Origin: JAKBCQ01 sp021807585
GTDB taxonomy: Bacteria > Planctomycetota > Planctomycetia > Isosphaerales > Isosphaeraceae
Length of the DNA: 13,428 bases
Reading direction: 5' to 3'
Assembly: GCA_027325115.1 (NCBI GenBank)
Contig: DAHWFG010000082.1
Location: 1 to 13,428 of the forward strand
Below, one piece after another: positions 1-7,559 of the stretch. The translations under genes and the position numbers were made by a program. The notes under the pieces are model-generated. The model was not told the origin of the DNA and ran no database searches. It saw only the letters and a list, made by a program, of their open reading frames with translations. How positions within the stretch are numbered: position 1 is the stretch's first letter; the number at the start of each line of letters is the position of its first letter.

Positions 1-177
1 GAGATACGGGGATTCGGCTTCGACCCGAAAAACCGAATCAACCTGCGCGGTGACGGTCGAGAAATCGGATTCGATCAAACTCACGGGGCCGTCCGCGGGA
101 ACGTCGACGTATTGCAAGAACGCTTCGGGCTTGAGCTCCATAAGTTCCTTGCCCGCGGCGTCGTACGGCTTGGCCAT
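1..177 (-). CDS. Rpn-like PD-(D/E)XK nuclease/transposase family protein, N-terminal part only
   Basis: The minus strand reads without a stop from an ATG at 177 down to the window edge, giving 59 residues that begin MAKPYDAAGKEL and end VFRVEAESPYL. This matches the N-terminal wording I know from planctomycete and cyanobacterial Rpn/DUF4351-type proteins (a start like MxKPYDATxK, then a short 'DADLSTVTAxxDxVxRV' stretch before the catalytic core), which are putative PD-(D/E)XK nucleases related to recombination-promoting Rpn proteins. The nuclease motif itself would lie beyond the edge, so activity cannot be judged. A Shine-Dalgarno-like AAAGGG sits at 187-192 (minus strand), 9 bases before the start. 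The gene is divergent from the histidine kinase. Coding status is fairly sure; the family assignment rests on memory of family wording. Confidence 0.6.
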   Translation of the reverse strand, partial: MAKPYDAAGKELMELKPEAFLQYVDVPADGPVSLIESDFSTVTAQVDSVFRVEAESPYL

Positions 178-532
178 GCTGAGAAACCCTTTGAACAGTG
201 TGTGCCGACATGGATGAAAGTGCGATTCGGCCGATCGTATAACGCATCGACGCCGAGCACGAGAGGGATCCGCCGGGAGATGGAGAATCTTGTTGGAGAT
301 ACGCGAAACGATGCACTCTCGCATTTGCCTAACTTCCGTCCATGACGGACTGGCTCGATTGGCCGATTTCGGTTAGGATGAAAAAATCGGCGATGTCGCG
401 GTTGATAGAGGTCGGCGATCAAAATAACGTTAGCGTTCGCCGGCGTGGATTGACATCTCTCGTTCGAGAAGGCTTGGTCGCGATCGAAACGGCGACGGTT
501 CGCGGTATGATCGAATCAGGGAGGGTAGGGGA
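178..532. other. Intergenic region between divergent genes
   Basis: About 355 bases lie between the Rpn-like start and the histidine kinase start. Short open frames exist on both strands, but their translations are arginine/serine-rich, start without ribosome sites and resemble no family, so I read them as noise. The interval must hold the promoters for both divergent genes; I could not pick a convincing -35/-10 pair. No RNA gene was recognised. Confidence 0.5.
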
Positions 533-2344
533 TTGTCGTATCGCGGCTTCAAGCATTTGCTCGGCGAGACGAGTTTGGAGCGGAAGTGTCGCTTCATTTT
601 CGGCGGCGGCATTCTCATATTGGTGACGCTGAGCTTTTACTGGTACGGGCAAAAGACCGAGAGTTTGGTTCTTGGACAAAACACCAAAGTGGCGCGGATG
701 ATCGTGCCTCAAATTGTCGCCAATTTACATGTTAAGAATGTCGTCGGTGAGAATCTGGAATCGTTTCTCGACGGTCTTTCGGAAAGTTCGTCGCACGACG
801 ATCAGACCGGGTATACGTATCATATATTGAAGCCTGACGGATCGAATGATCAGAAGCCGAAGGATGAATTTGAGCAGGAGGCGTTGAAGCGATTCCTCAA
901 GGCGTCGCTCGCCGAGGCCGGGACGTCGTCGGGTGATGCGCCGAGCCGTCGCGGGGTGTTTTCGGACGGGACATCGCGGGAATTTTGGCGAATTCCTCCC
1001 GGTCGTAAGGAGTTTCAATACATTCGCGCGGTGACGTTCGACCCCAAGTGTTTGGTCGTATGTCATGGGACCAAAAAGCAGCACACGATGCTCAAGTTGG
1101 GGGACGGTAAATTCGCGTTCGCCAAGCCGAACGAACTCGCGGGCGCGATCGTGTTGAAGATCGCGATGGATCAAACGAATAAAGAAATCAATCGCAATCG
1201 GGCGATTTTGATTTCGACGGCGCTCGTGACGGCGATTTTGGCGATGGTGGCCTCTTACGTGATCGTACGTTACGTGATTGTCAAGCCGGTCAAGCATTTG
1301 CAAGACGTATCGAACGCGATCGCCGCGGGCCGGCTGTCGATTCGAAGCCAGATTCAGACGGGAGACGAATTCGAGGAGCTTTCGCACGCGTTCAACCGGA
1401 TGTTGCATAACCTGATGGCGATGCAGCAAGAGTTACGACATGTGAATAAAGATCTCGATCGGAAGGTCGACGAGCTGGCGCAAGCGAATTTGGCGCTTTT
1501 TGAGATGAATCGGATCAAGAGCGATTTTTTGGCGACGATGAGCCATGAGCTACGTACTCCGCTCAATTCGATCATTGGGTTTTCGGAGGTGCTTTCGAGC
1601 GCCGATCAGTTATCGGACCGGCAGCGACGATACGCGACGAACATACAATCGTCGGGTCGCATGTTATTAACGATGATCAATGACATTCTTGATTTGGCGA
1701 AGATTGAAAGCGGCAAGATGGAGATTCACGTCGAGGATTTTTCGATTCGAGACGTGTGCGAGGGATTGACGAATCTGGTTCGGCCGATTGCGGAGCGGAA
1801 GAATCTCAATCTCGAGTGCGATCTCGACGACGCGATTCCGCTGTTGCGGCAGGATCCCGGGAAGATTCGTCAAATTTTATATAATTTATTGACGAATGCG
1901 GTGAAGTTCACACCCGAGGGGGGCCGGGTGACGCTCTCGGCCCGCGCCGAGGGGCGGTACGTTGTGATCGAGGTCGAGGATACCGGGATCGGCATCGCCG
2001 CCGAGGATCGCGAGACGATCTTTGAGAAATTCCGCCAGGCGATTCAAAATAACAAGGGGGGCGACGTCCTGACACGAGAGCACCAGGGGACCGGGCTCGG
2101 GCTTTCGATTGTTCGCGAGTTGGCGCGGCTGTTGGGGGGGGAGGTCGAGCTCGACAGCCAGCCCGGGCTCGGCAGCAAATTCACGGTACGTTTGCCGCTG
2201 CAACTTTCGAGCAATCGTCAATTCGAGGTCAGCTTGCTCGATGAACGAGTCGATCTCGCCAAGGCGAAGCGGATCGATCTGTTTGGAACGGGGCCCCACA
2301 TCAGCCCCGGAGGACCGCTCGCGCGGGGCCGGTCGATCGATTGA
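533..2344 (+). CDS. Membrane sensor histidine kinase with Tll0287-like (DUF3365) heme-type sensor domain
   Basis: A 603-residue transmembrane sensor kinase that would autophosphorylate and pass phosphate to a response regulator (none is encoded in the window). Order: TM1 about 21-38; extracytoplasmic Tll0287/DUF3365-like domain about 40-220 with C173-LVV-C177-H178; TM2 about 224-246; HAMP 247-299; coiled coil about 290-328; HisKA with SHELRTPLN (phospho-acceptor H338); HATPase with N-box NLLTNAVKFTPEGG (451-464), G1 DTGIGI (483-488) and G2 GTGLGLSI (519-526). All kinase motifs are intact. The start is TTG at 533, preceded by the purine-rich GGGAGGGTAGGGGA; no in-frame ATG lies nearby. About 45 residues follow the ATPase fold with no recognisable domain, so there is no receiver domain. 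The cysteine spacing is CX3CH rather than the canonical CX2CH heme c motif. The class is clear; the stimulus (redox, heme or gas ligand) is inference. Confidence 0.92.
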   Translation: MSYRGFKHLLGETSLERKCRFIFGGGILILVTLSFYWYGQKTESLVLGQNTKVARMIVPQIVANLHVKNVVGENLESFLDGLSESSSHDDQTGYTYHILKPDGSNDQKPKDEFEQEALKRFLKASLAEAGTSSGDAPSRRGVFSDGTSREFWRIPPGRKEFQYIRAVTFDPKCLVVCHGTKKQHTMLKLGDGKFAFAKPNELAGAIVLKIAMDQTNKEINRNRAILISTALVTAILAMVASYVIVRYVIVKPVKHLQDVSNAIAAGRLSIRSQIQTGDEFEELSHAFNRMLHNLMAMQQELRHVNKDLDRKVDELAQANLALFEMNRIKSDFLATMSHELRTPLNSIIGFSEVLSSADQLSDRQRRYATNIQSSGRMLLTMINDILDLAKIESGKMEIHVEDFSIRDVCEGLTNLVRPIAERKNLNLECDLDDAIPLLRQDPGKIRQILYNLLTNAVKFTPEGGRVTLSARAEGRYVVIEVEDTGIGIAAEDRETIFEKFRQAIQNNKGGDVLTREHQGTGLGLSIVRELARLLGGEVELDSQPGLGSKFTVRLPLQLSSNRQFEVSLLDERVDLAKAKRIDLFGTGPHISPGGPLARGRSID

Positions 2345-2656
2345 CGATCCCGATGGAATCGGACCGATCGACGGCGTACCCTCGCGAATCGCGCCGTATC
2401 ATCGGCTTAAAAGCCGCGTGGCGATCGCATCGATACCATTCGCCCAAGCTTTTATCTAAAAAGTAACTGCATGTTGACGTAAGTTGATTACTGGATTTTA
2501 ATAGATTCGGGTATTGCGGATTCGCCGGCGGGGTCGAGAATTTGGCGTGCGTCGCTCCCACATTCGACTTAAGATGAACTCCGTCGCCGCTCGCGCTTCG
2601 TGGTGTGATTGCGGTGCGCGGGCGTTGGGGAAGGGATTGGAAGCGCGGGGGTCGGC
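2345..2656. other. Intergenic region with a candidate promoter
   Basis: This 312-base gap holds GC-rich repeats of GATCG-type words just after the kinase stop (GTCGATCG near 2332 can pair with CGATCGAC near 2365), then an AT-rich stretch at about 2450-2510 containing a sigma-70-like promoter. No convincing gene or U-tailed terminator was seen. A TTG at 2609 would extend the next gene upstream by 16 residues, but that extension is not supported. Confidence 0.45.
2474..2502 (+). promoter_or_regulatory. Candidate sigma-70-type promoter
   Basis: TTGACG at 2474-2479 and TTTAAT at 2497-2502 are separated by exactly 17 bases, in the AT-rich part of the gap. It would drive the membrane-anchored vWA-like gene with a leader of about 150 bases. 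This is from consensus matching only; planctomycete promoters are poorly defined. Confidence 0.35.
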
Positions 2657-4747
2657 ATGTCGTTATGGGATCGCAAGCCGTCGCTCTGGATTTTGGTGAT
2701 GTTCGGGTTGATCGTCGCGACGTTTTTCTTGGTTGAATCAAAGGTACGGCGGTCGTCGCCCGTATCGGGTGTACCGGAACGATCGCGATCGAAATCGACC
2801 CGGCGGATTATCACGAGCGAACGACGCGGCGAGCGCGCCGCGAGCGCGCCCTTTTCCGCACGCGAGTCGATCGTTCGCCGCGGCGACGGCTCCGTTCGCC
2901 AGGCTTTCGCGGTCAAACCCGGGCTCGTGTGCATGACCGATCCGTTGGGGGGGATTCCGGTGATCGAGTCGCCGTCTGTTGATGAAGTTTTATATATACG
3001 AGACGAATATCACGATCAAACGAATCGGCGGGATTGGTATTTGATCGGCAGGATCGGCGGCGAGCCGATCGGCTGGGCCCGGCCCGCCGATTTGATTGAA
3101 TGGCCGAGTCGGTACGCGTTTGAGCCGGATCGGGGGGGTACGCCGGCCGATTCCGAACCCGTCGTTCTCGCGGGCGAAATCGAGTGCCTCGCGGCACTCC
3201 GGTCATCGCGAGCATGCTTAAAACACGGCGGGAATTGCCCCAACGAAACGATCTTGGGCGAATATCTCACGGCGGGAAAAGGGGGGGCGGTCGCGCCGAT
3301 CGTCGACGCCGGTTTGATCGAAATCAAATCGAATGAACGAGAATATGCTTATCGAATTCTGGTATATCCTTATATAAAGCCTCCTCCGCCGCGTCGCGAG
3401 GGGGATCGCGTCCAAGAAATCTTATCGAATGTTTACCTTGTGTTGATCGTAACGCCTTCGCTTTGGAGCGCGGCGGAACGCGAATCGACGCTGGGATTGA
3501 TTGATTCTTTGGAACGAGAACTGAACGCGCGTTTCGGAGGTTTTCGGTTTCACATCGCGATGGAAATCGCCGGGGGAGCGAAGTCGGGGGCCGACGAGCG
3601 TCCACTGGGGATCGTTGATTTCATCGACGCGAAGGCGTTTCGCGATCGCGCAAGGCGTATGTTGAAGATCGCCGACGCATTCGGAGGGACTTACGCCGAC
3701 GCGATCGAGGCCGCGCTGCCTTCGATCGACGCCTCCAAGGATCACAAGCTCCATTTATCGTGGCCCGACGAGCGTTCATCACGCCCATTATGCAAGATGA
3801 TCGTGACGATCGGGCCGGGACGAGGCGAGTCGTTCGACCGGCGACAAATATTAAAAGACGTGTTCATCTCAAAACATAGGGAAATATCATTCAAGTCGAT
3901 TCCGTTCGCCGATTCGAAACCGCTTATAAGTCGAGCCGATTTCGACCTCGATCTGGGATCGAGGCGCGGTCTTTCCGAGCAAGGGCATCGCAATCCGCGG
4001 ACGCTCGCCGAGGGATTGCGGCGGATTCCGCCTCGATTCGATCCCGTCGCGACTCCCCGCGAACTGAGCGGGCGGTTTTGGGAAATTCTCGCCGAAGAAC
4101 TCGACTGGACGAACGACCTGATCGACCTCGTTCGCGCCGAAGATTCCGGGAATATCAGGGATTATGTTCAAAAACAAGGTCTTTCACCGATGATGGTATC
4201 GGTATTGTTGACTCGATGTCGGGTGGCGGCGGGACCGTCGCCCGTCGCCAAGGCGGCTCGGTCGACCGGGACGCGAGCTCCGGCTTGGAAAGTCGGCTGG
4301 ATCGATCGCTCGACCGTACTCAGAAGGCGACTTTCGGTCGCGATTCCGCTTTCGATCGCCGAGATCGATCGGCTGAGCGATCGCCTCAAACGGCTCGTCG
4401 ATTCGACCTTGGATGAACGCGCGATCGCTCGCGAATACGAGCGGATCGCGACCGCGATCGTTCACGGCGAGATCCTCTTCCTCAAGGAAAACTCCGAGCA
4501 ATCGGTAGCGATCGCGGAACCGAGTGGGAATCGTTCCCGCGCGAATGATCGTCGGAGGAAGACACTTCGCGAGCCGATCGAATCGCTCGCCGCCGCCGAA
4601 GATCGATCGCGCTCGTCGAAAGAATCGATTCGTCGTGCGCTCGAAGCGATTCAAGCCGCTCGGCAAATCCGCGAAGCCGACGAACCGTCGTCGATTTTCA
4701 AAATCAATGAGATGTCGATCATTGATTTTAAGAATTTGAAGTTTTGA
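2657..4747 (+). CDS. Membrane-anchored protein with SH3-like segment and degenerate vWA-like fold
   Basis: I do not recognise a named family for this 696-residue protein. It starts MSLWDRKPSLW and has one N-terminal membrane segment (about 9-26) without a signal-peptidase site, then a basic disordered linker (28-85). Residues about 88-150 look SH3-like and contain GEPIGWARPADLIEW, wording found near vWA domains of PpkA-type and planctomycete proteins. From about 258 to 420 the pattern is vWA-like: a hydrophobic strand VYLVLIVTPSLW where DxSxS should be, a helix, the segment FGGTYADAIEAAL, and the strand MIVTIGPG. A later GWIDRSTV (547-554) followed by helices recalls the tail of the same proteins. 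The C terminus is charged and helical. ATG at 2657 is preferred because the membrane segment follows directly; the upstream TTG at 2609 only adds a Gly-rich leader. Its gene converges on mfnE with a 46-base gap. Coding is sure, function is not. Confidence 0.8.
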   Translation: MSLWDRKPSLWILVMFGLIVATFFLVESKVRRSSPVSGVPERSRSKSTRRIITSERRGERAASAPFSARESIVRRGDGSVRQAFAVKPGLVCMTDPLGGIPVIESPSVDEVLYIRDEYHDQTNRRDWYLIGRIGGEPIGWARPADLIEWPSRYAFEPDRGGTPADSEPVVLAGEIECLAALRSSRACLKHGGNCPNETILGEYLTAGKGGAVAPIVDAGLIEIKSNEREYAYRILVYPYIKPPPPRREGDRVQEILSNVYLVLIVTPSLWSAAERESTLGLIDSLERELNARFGGFRFHIAMEIAGGAKSGADERPLGIVDFIDAKAFRDRARRMLKIADAFGGTYADAIEAALPSIDASKDHKLHLSWPDERSSRPLCKMIVTIGPGRGESFDRRQILKDVFISKHREISFKSIPFADSKPLISRADFDLDLGSRRGLSEQGHRNPRTLAEGLRRIPPRFDPVATPRELSGRFWEILAEELDWTNDLIDLVRAEDSGNIRDYVQKQGLSPMMVSVLLTRCRVAAGPSPVAKAARSTGTRAPAWKVGWIDRSTVLRRRLSVAIPLSIAEIDRLSDRLKRLVDSTLDERAIAREYERIATAIVHGEILFLKENSEQSVAIAEPSGNRSRANDRRRKTLREPIESLAAAEDRSRSSKESIRRALEAIQAARQIREADEPSSIFKINEMSIIDFKNLKF

Positions 4748-4769
4748 TCGCCGCGGCGGTCTCAAAAAA

Positions 4770-4791
4770 CAATAGAATATTCATGTTATTG
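4770..4791. terminator. Weak AT-rich inverted repeat between convergent genes
   Basis: In the 46-base gap between the vWA-like gene and mfnE, CAATA (4770-4774) can pair with TATTG (4787-4791), and the loop contains the perfect palindrome GAATATTC (4775-4782). A run of six A precedes it at 4764-4769. It might help end transcription from both sides, but the stem is short and AT-only; this is a tentative call. Confidence 0.2.
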
Positions 4792-4793
4792 AT

Positions 4794-5435
4794 TTAAGCG
4801 GTCGAGGTTTTGATCGCGGATTCGCCGTTGAGGAACGCCGAGCTTCCCGACCTTAGATTATAAAAGAGAACCTGAATAGAAGGATCGAAGAGTGAGGAAA
4901 ACGACTCGTCGACGAGGCCGAGATCGCGGCAGCGATCGATCGACGCGTCGGCGGGCGGATCGACGCTCTTCAAAAGCACCAACCGTCTCGCGTTCAAGCG
5001 TTTCGCAATCCAAAGCGCGATCGAATCCGACGTGACTCGCCACGAATGTTCGAGCGGGCGCTCGCCCGAAGCCTCGACTTCGTCGAGAACGCGGCGCGGT
5101 GGAAGGATTGGCGTCACGCCGCGATCCCAATGCGACTCGAGCGAGGCGAAATCGGCGGCGATCTCGCAACGGAAACCGCGGGTTCGGCTCGCCTTGATTC
5201 GCTCGGCGAACCTTCGAGCCGTGATGTCGAGAGCGTAAAGCGCCGACCGATGCGATCGCTCTTCGCCCAGCCCGCGCGCACGATCGATCGCGCGGATCCG
5301 ATCGACCGCCTTACCCCCGCCGACGATCATCACCGAGCGCTCGTCGCCCGAGCGAAAAACGACGCGCGTCAGACGATCGACCGTCTCGTTCCAATCGAGT
5401 AAACTTCCACCGACTTTAATTACCGAAATATTCAT
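4794..5435 (-). CDS. mfnE: Amino-acid-kinase superfamily protein, MfnE-like
   Basis: A 213-residue protein of the amino acid kinase fold. Visible motifs are the N-terminal strand-loop IKVGGSL (K7, G9-G10), GGGK at 39-42, the helix RSHRSALYALD (60-70), SWRVTSDSIALWIA (131-144, substrate/nucleotide region) and LVLLKSVD (152-159), where relatives have a metal/ATP-contact strand. This is the compact archaeal-type family related to aspartokinase; the methanogen member MfnE phosphorylates the furan alcohol phosphate intermediate of methanofuran. The same family accompanies bacterial H4MPT-linked C1 genes. I start at ATG 5435, because the upstream extension to 5489 (Ile/Tyr-rich) overlaps the end of mfnF and lacks family similarity. 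It lies 28 bases after mfnF, last of three co-directional genes. No Shine-Dalgarno is visible in the AT-only spacer. The exact substrate in bacteria is inferred. Confidence 0.8.
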   Translation of the reverse strand: MNISVIKVGGSLLDWNETVDRLTRVVFRSGDERSVMIVGGGKAVDRIRAIDRARGLGEERSHRSALYALDITARRFAERIKASRTRGFRCEIAADFASLESHWDRGVTPILPPRRVLDEVEASGERPLEHSWRVTSDSIALWIAKRLNARRLVLLKSVDPPADASIDRCRDLGLVDESFSSLFDPSIQVLFYNLRSGSSAFLNGESAIKTSTA

Positions 5436-5463
5436 AATATATTGAAATATAATATAGATAATA

Positions 5464-6498
5464 CTACTTATTATAATATTCTTTTGCAAGAATCGAGACG
5501 GCGACCGCGCACGCGCAGTCGGATCGATTTTGATCCCAATGTTCGGCGAGATCGACGATCGATTCCCGCGTTGCGATCACGCATTGGGCGACTCGCCTCG
5601 CCAGAAACGATCCCGATCCGGCTATCACCGCCGATCGGGGCGATCCGATCGTCGGTTCGCACGCCGCGTGCGCGTTCGCGACGAGCCTTTCCATCAAAAT
5701 TGAATCGTATGTCGCGGCGAGTAAACGCGCATCGTCTAACGAAAATGTTTCGCGATCGGCGCCGACCGTACGCGCCAGCCGATCGCGTGCGAACTCGACC
5801 GTCGCGGGTCGACCGTCCGCGGTATCTCGGTCGAGTTCGTCGGGCATGATCGATCCCAATATTAAATAGAGATCATGCGTCGTCGCGAACCATTCCGCGG
5901 CGATCCCGATCGTCGACCCGCGCCAGGGAATGCACGCGGCGATCGCGCAGATCGGCGTTCGACGCACTCCCGCGTAAACTAGCTCGCCCGTCTGAAGCCG
6001 CTCGTAATCGGTTCGCCCGCGGCATCCGGGACCGCCGCGATCGAGAGGGATCAGATCGGTCGTCGTCGAGCCGACGTCGATCATGATCGCGGGCGCGTCG
6101 ACGAGTCGACTCGCGTACACGGCGAGCGCAAGCCAATTTGACGCCGCGGCGAGCGCGGGTCGATCGCGAATCATCGCGGGGGTATGAAAATGCGTGTCGG
6201 TTCCCCAGATATGAATCGGTAAATCGCCGAAAGCGCTTTCGATCGCGGCGAGCACGGTCTCGACCCCTTCGGCCTTGGTTTCAAAGCAATCGCACAGTTC
6301 GGCGGTCGTCGTCGCCGCGACCGCGTCGCCGCGGGGAACGAGCTTGCGCGCCTCGGCGAGAGCCGCCGCAAGCCCGCGGGGATCCTTCCAGACCTCAAAC
6401 CGAAGCGACTTCGCGACTCCGGAGCCGTGCGCGATCTTCACGTTCGCCCCGCCGACGTCGATTCCTATCCAATCACATAATTTAGGATCATGATGCAT
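5464..6498 (-). CDS. mfnF: H4MPT-linked C1 transfer pathway protein, MfnF-like (hydantoinase/oxoprolinase-related)
   Basis: A 344-residue protein of the ASKHA-like family known as 'H4MPT-linked C1 transfer pathway protein', whose methanogen member MfnF joins the activated furan to glutamyl-tyramine in methanofuran assembly. Landmarks: GIDVGGANVK (12-21, phosphate-1 loop), TTTAELCDCF (63-72, a family signature), HIWGTD (96-101), IDVGSTTTDLIPL (140-152, phosphate-2 loop), YAGVRRTPI (175-183) and AGSGSFLA (293-300, adenosine/phosphate loop). The full length is typical and no motif is broken. The ATG at 6498 is 2 bases from the mfnD stop, so the pair is surely co-transcribed and probably translationally coupled; only a weak GAGA-type site precedes it. 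The family is clear; that it makes methanofuran/methylofuran here is inferred from neighbours. Confidence 0.85.
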   Translation of the reverse strand: MHHDPKLCDWIGIDVGGANVKIAHGSGVAKSLRFEVWKDPRGLAAALAEARKLVPRGDAVAATTTAELCDCFETKAEGVETVLAAIESAFGDLPIHIWGTDTHFHTPAMIRDRPALAAASNWLALAVYASRLVDAPAIMIDVGSTTTDLIPLDRGGPGCRGRTDYERLQTGELVYAGVRRTPICAIAACIPWRGSTIGIAAEWFATTHDLYLILGSIMPDELDRDTADGRPATVEFARDRLARTVGADRETFSLDDARLLAATYDSILMERLVANAHAACEPTIGSPRSAVIAGSGSFLARRVAQCVIATRESIVDLAEHWDQNRSDCACAVAVSILAKEYYNK

Positions 6499-6500
6499 GA

Positions 6501-7559
6501 TTATCTCATATTATCTGAATGTGTAAAAAGCCGATCGACCTCGAATCGGGTCGGCGGTTTCGATGCGATCGTTTCGGTCAGGCGAACGGCGAACTCTTCT
6601 TCCGCGCCTTGAACGCCTTCGAGCCAGGCGAGAGCCAAGAGACCGGGGGGGGATAATCGCGCCGCTCCGATCAACGAAGTCGTCGGTCGCGGATTGAGTT
6701 CGATCAAGACGATCGAATCGTTCCGTTCATCCTTGATAAAATCGATTCCAACCCAGCCGAGCAATCCCGAAACGGATCGAGCCGCGGTGATCAATTCGCG
6801 GCGAACTTCGCTTGAAACCTCGATCGGCAAGCGTCCCCCGTCGTACCGGCATCGCCCTCCCGGCCATGCGATCGATTGCTCGCCGACCGCGATCAACCGC
6901 GGCGTCCCCGATCGATCGATCAAAAAACTTGCGCTCATCGATCGCCCTTTAATGAACTTTTGAATAATCAAGTTATTGCATAGACCATGATTCCAGTCTT
7001 CGTCGATTTGATCGACGATTCGCGCGTCGACGCCTCCCGCTCCGTCGATCGGTTTGAGAACCGCCGGGAAAGGGAAATCGGCGGGAATCGCGCCGATCTC
7101 GCCGAGACGGATCGATTCGGGGTGGGGGAGACCGCGGCCGATCCAGTGATCGGCGAGCGCGTATTTGTCTCCCGCGAGTTCGATCGCCGAGCGCTCCGAG
7201 CCGAGCGAACGACCGTCGGGGATCCAGCCGGCGCGTTCGGCGAGCAGACCGTCGGTTTCGGGGGCGATCACAAGGGTATAATCGGCGGATCGCGCCGCCT
7301 CGACGATTCGATCGCGTTCCTCCCCGGGTCCGATGCGAATCGTTTCCACGCGATCATGTGGGATATTGCGTATGAGATCGCATTCGAATCGCTCGTCGAC
7401 CGAAACGACGACCCGGTTGGACGCGATCGCCGCGAAATCGGCCGCGAGAGCGCGAAGCATCGCGCTCCCCTCGCCCGCAAGCGATTCGGGGATCGCGCGA
7501 CCGGCGAGCCCGCCTCCCGTTATATATTCATGAATAAGTATCGTTAAAGGAGAATTCAT
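6501..7559 (-). CDS. mfnD: ATP-grasp ligase, MfnD-like (amine-glutamate ligase family)
   Basis: A 352-residue ATP-grasp enzyme. It opens with ILIHEYITGGGL (7-18), the hallmark start of the C1-cluster ATP-grasp family. The ATP-grasp core follows: GDKYALAD with K132, FPAVLKPIDGAGG (164-176, K169), LIIQKFIKGRSMS (197-209), WVGIDFI (269-275, D273) and VLIELNPRPTTS (284-295, with metal ligands E287 and N289). The methanogen relative MfnD ligates glutamate to tyramine at the expense of ATP; in methylotrophs a relative is linked to methylofuran or H4MPT. It is the first gene of the minus-strand trio. The ATG at 7559 is chosen because the family begins close to it; no Shine-Dalgarno precedes it, and an upstream ATG at 7586 has none either. 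The start codon overlaps that of the divergent HisA-like gene. Amino and acyl substrates are not readable from sequence. Confidence 0.82.
   Translation of the reverse strand: MNSPLTILIHEYITGGGLAGRAIPESLAGEGSAMLRALAADFAAIASNRVVVSVDERFECDLIRNIPHDRVETIRIGPGEERDRIVEAARSADYTLVIAPETDGLLAERAGWIPDGRSLGSERSAIELAGDKYALADHWIGRGLPHPESIRLGEIGAIPADFPFPAVLKPIDGAGGVDARIVDQIDEDWNHGLCNNLIIQKFIKGRSMSASFLIDRSGTPRLIAVGEQSIAWPGGRCRYDGGRLPIEVSSEVRRELITAARSVSGLLGWVGIDFIKDERNDSIVLIELNPRPTTSLIGAARLSPPGLLALAWLEGVQGAEEEFAVRLTETIASKPPTRFEVDRLFTHSDNMR
7525..7536. promoter_or_regulatory. Perfect 12-bp palindrome in AT-rich island
   Basis: TATTCATGAATA is a perfect palindrome inside an AT-rich island (about 7520-7559) in otherwise GC-rich coding DNA. 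It lies in codons of mfnD (LIHEYI) and 21 bases before the HisA-like start, where a promoter or operator of that gene would have to be. The placement suggests a regulatory role, but the codons alone could explain it. Confidence 0.25.
7546..7552 (+). promoter_or_regulatory. Ribosome binding site of the HisA-like gene
   Basis: AAAGGAG lies 5 bases before the ATG at 7558, the best Shine-Dalgarno match in the window. It is embedded in the mfnD coding sequence of the opposite strand, and it fixes the HisA-like start and so the overlap of the two start codons. Confidence 0.8.

Noticed and set aside
342..712. Open frames overlapping the histidine kinase start on both strands
   Set aside because: They overlap a well-supported kinase N-terminus and have low-complexity Arg/Ser composition, as frame shadows do.
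2332..2372. Inverted GTCGATCG/CGATCGAC after the histidine kinase as a terminator
   Set aside because: CGATCG is so frequent here that such pairs arise by chance; the first arm is in coding sequence and no T-run follows.
2609..2656. TTG at 2609 as the start of the vWA-like gene
   Set aside because: It would place a Gly-rich 16-residue leader before the membrane segment, with no ribosome site; ATG 2657 fits better.
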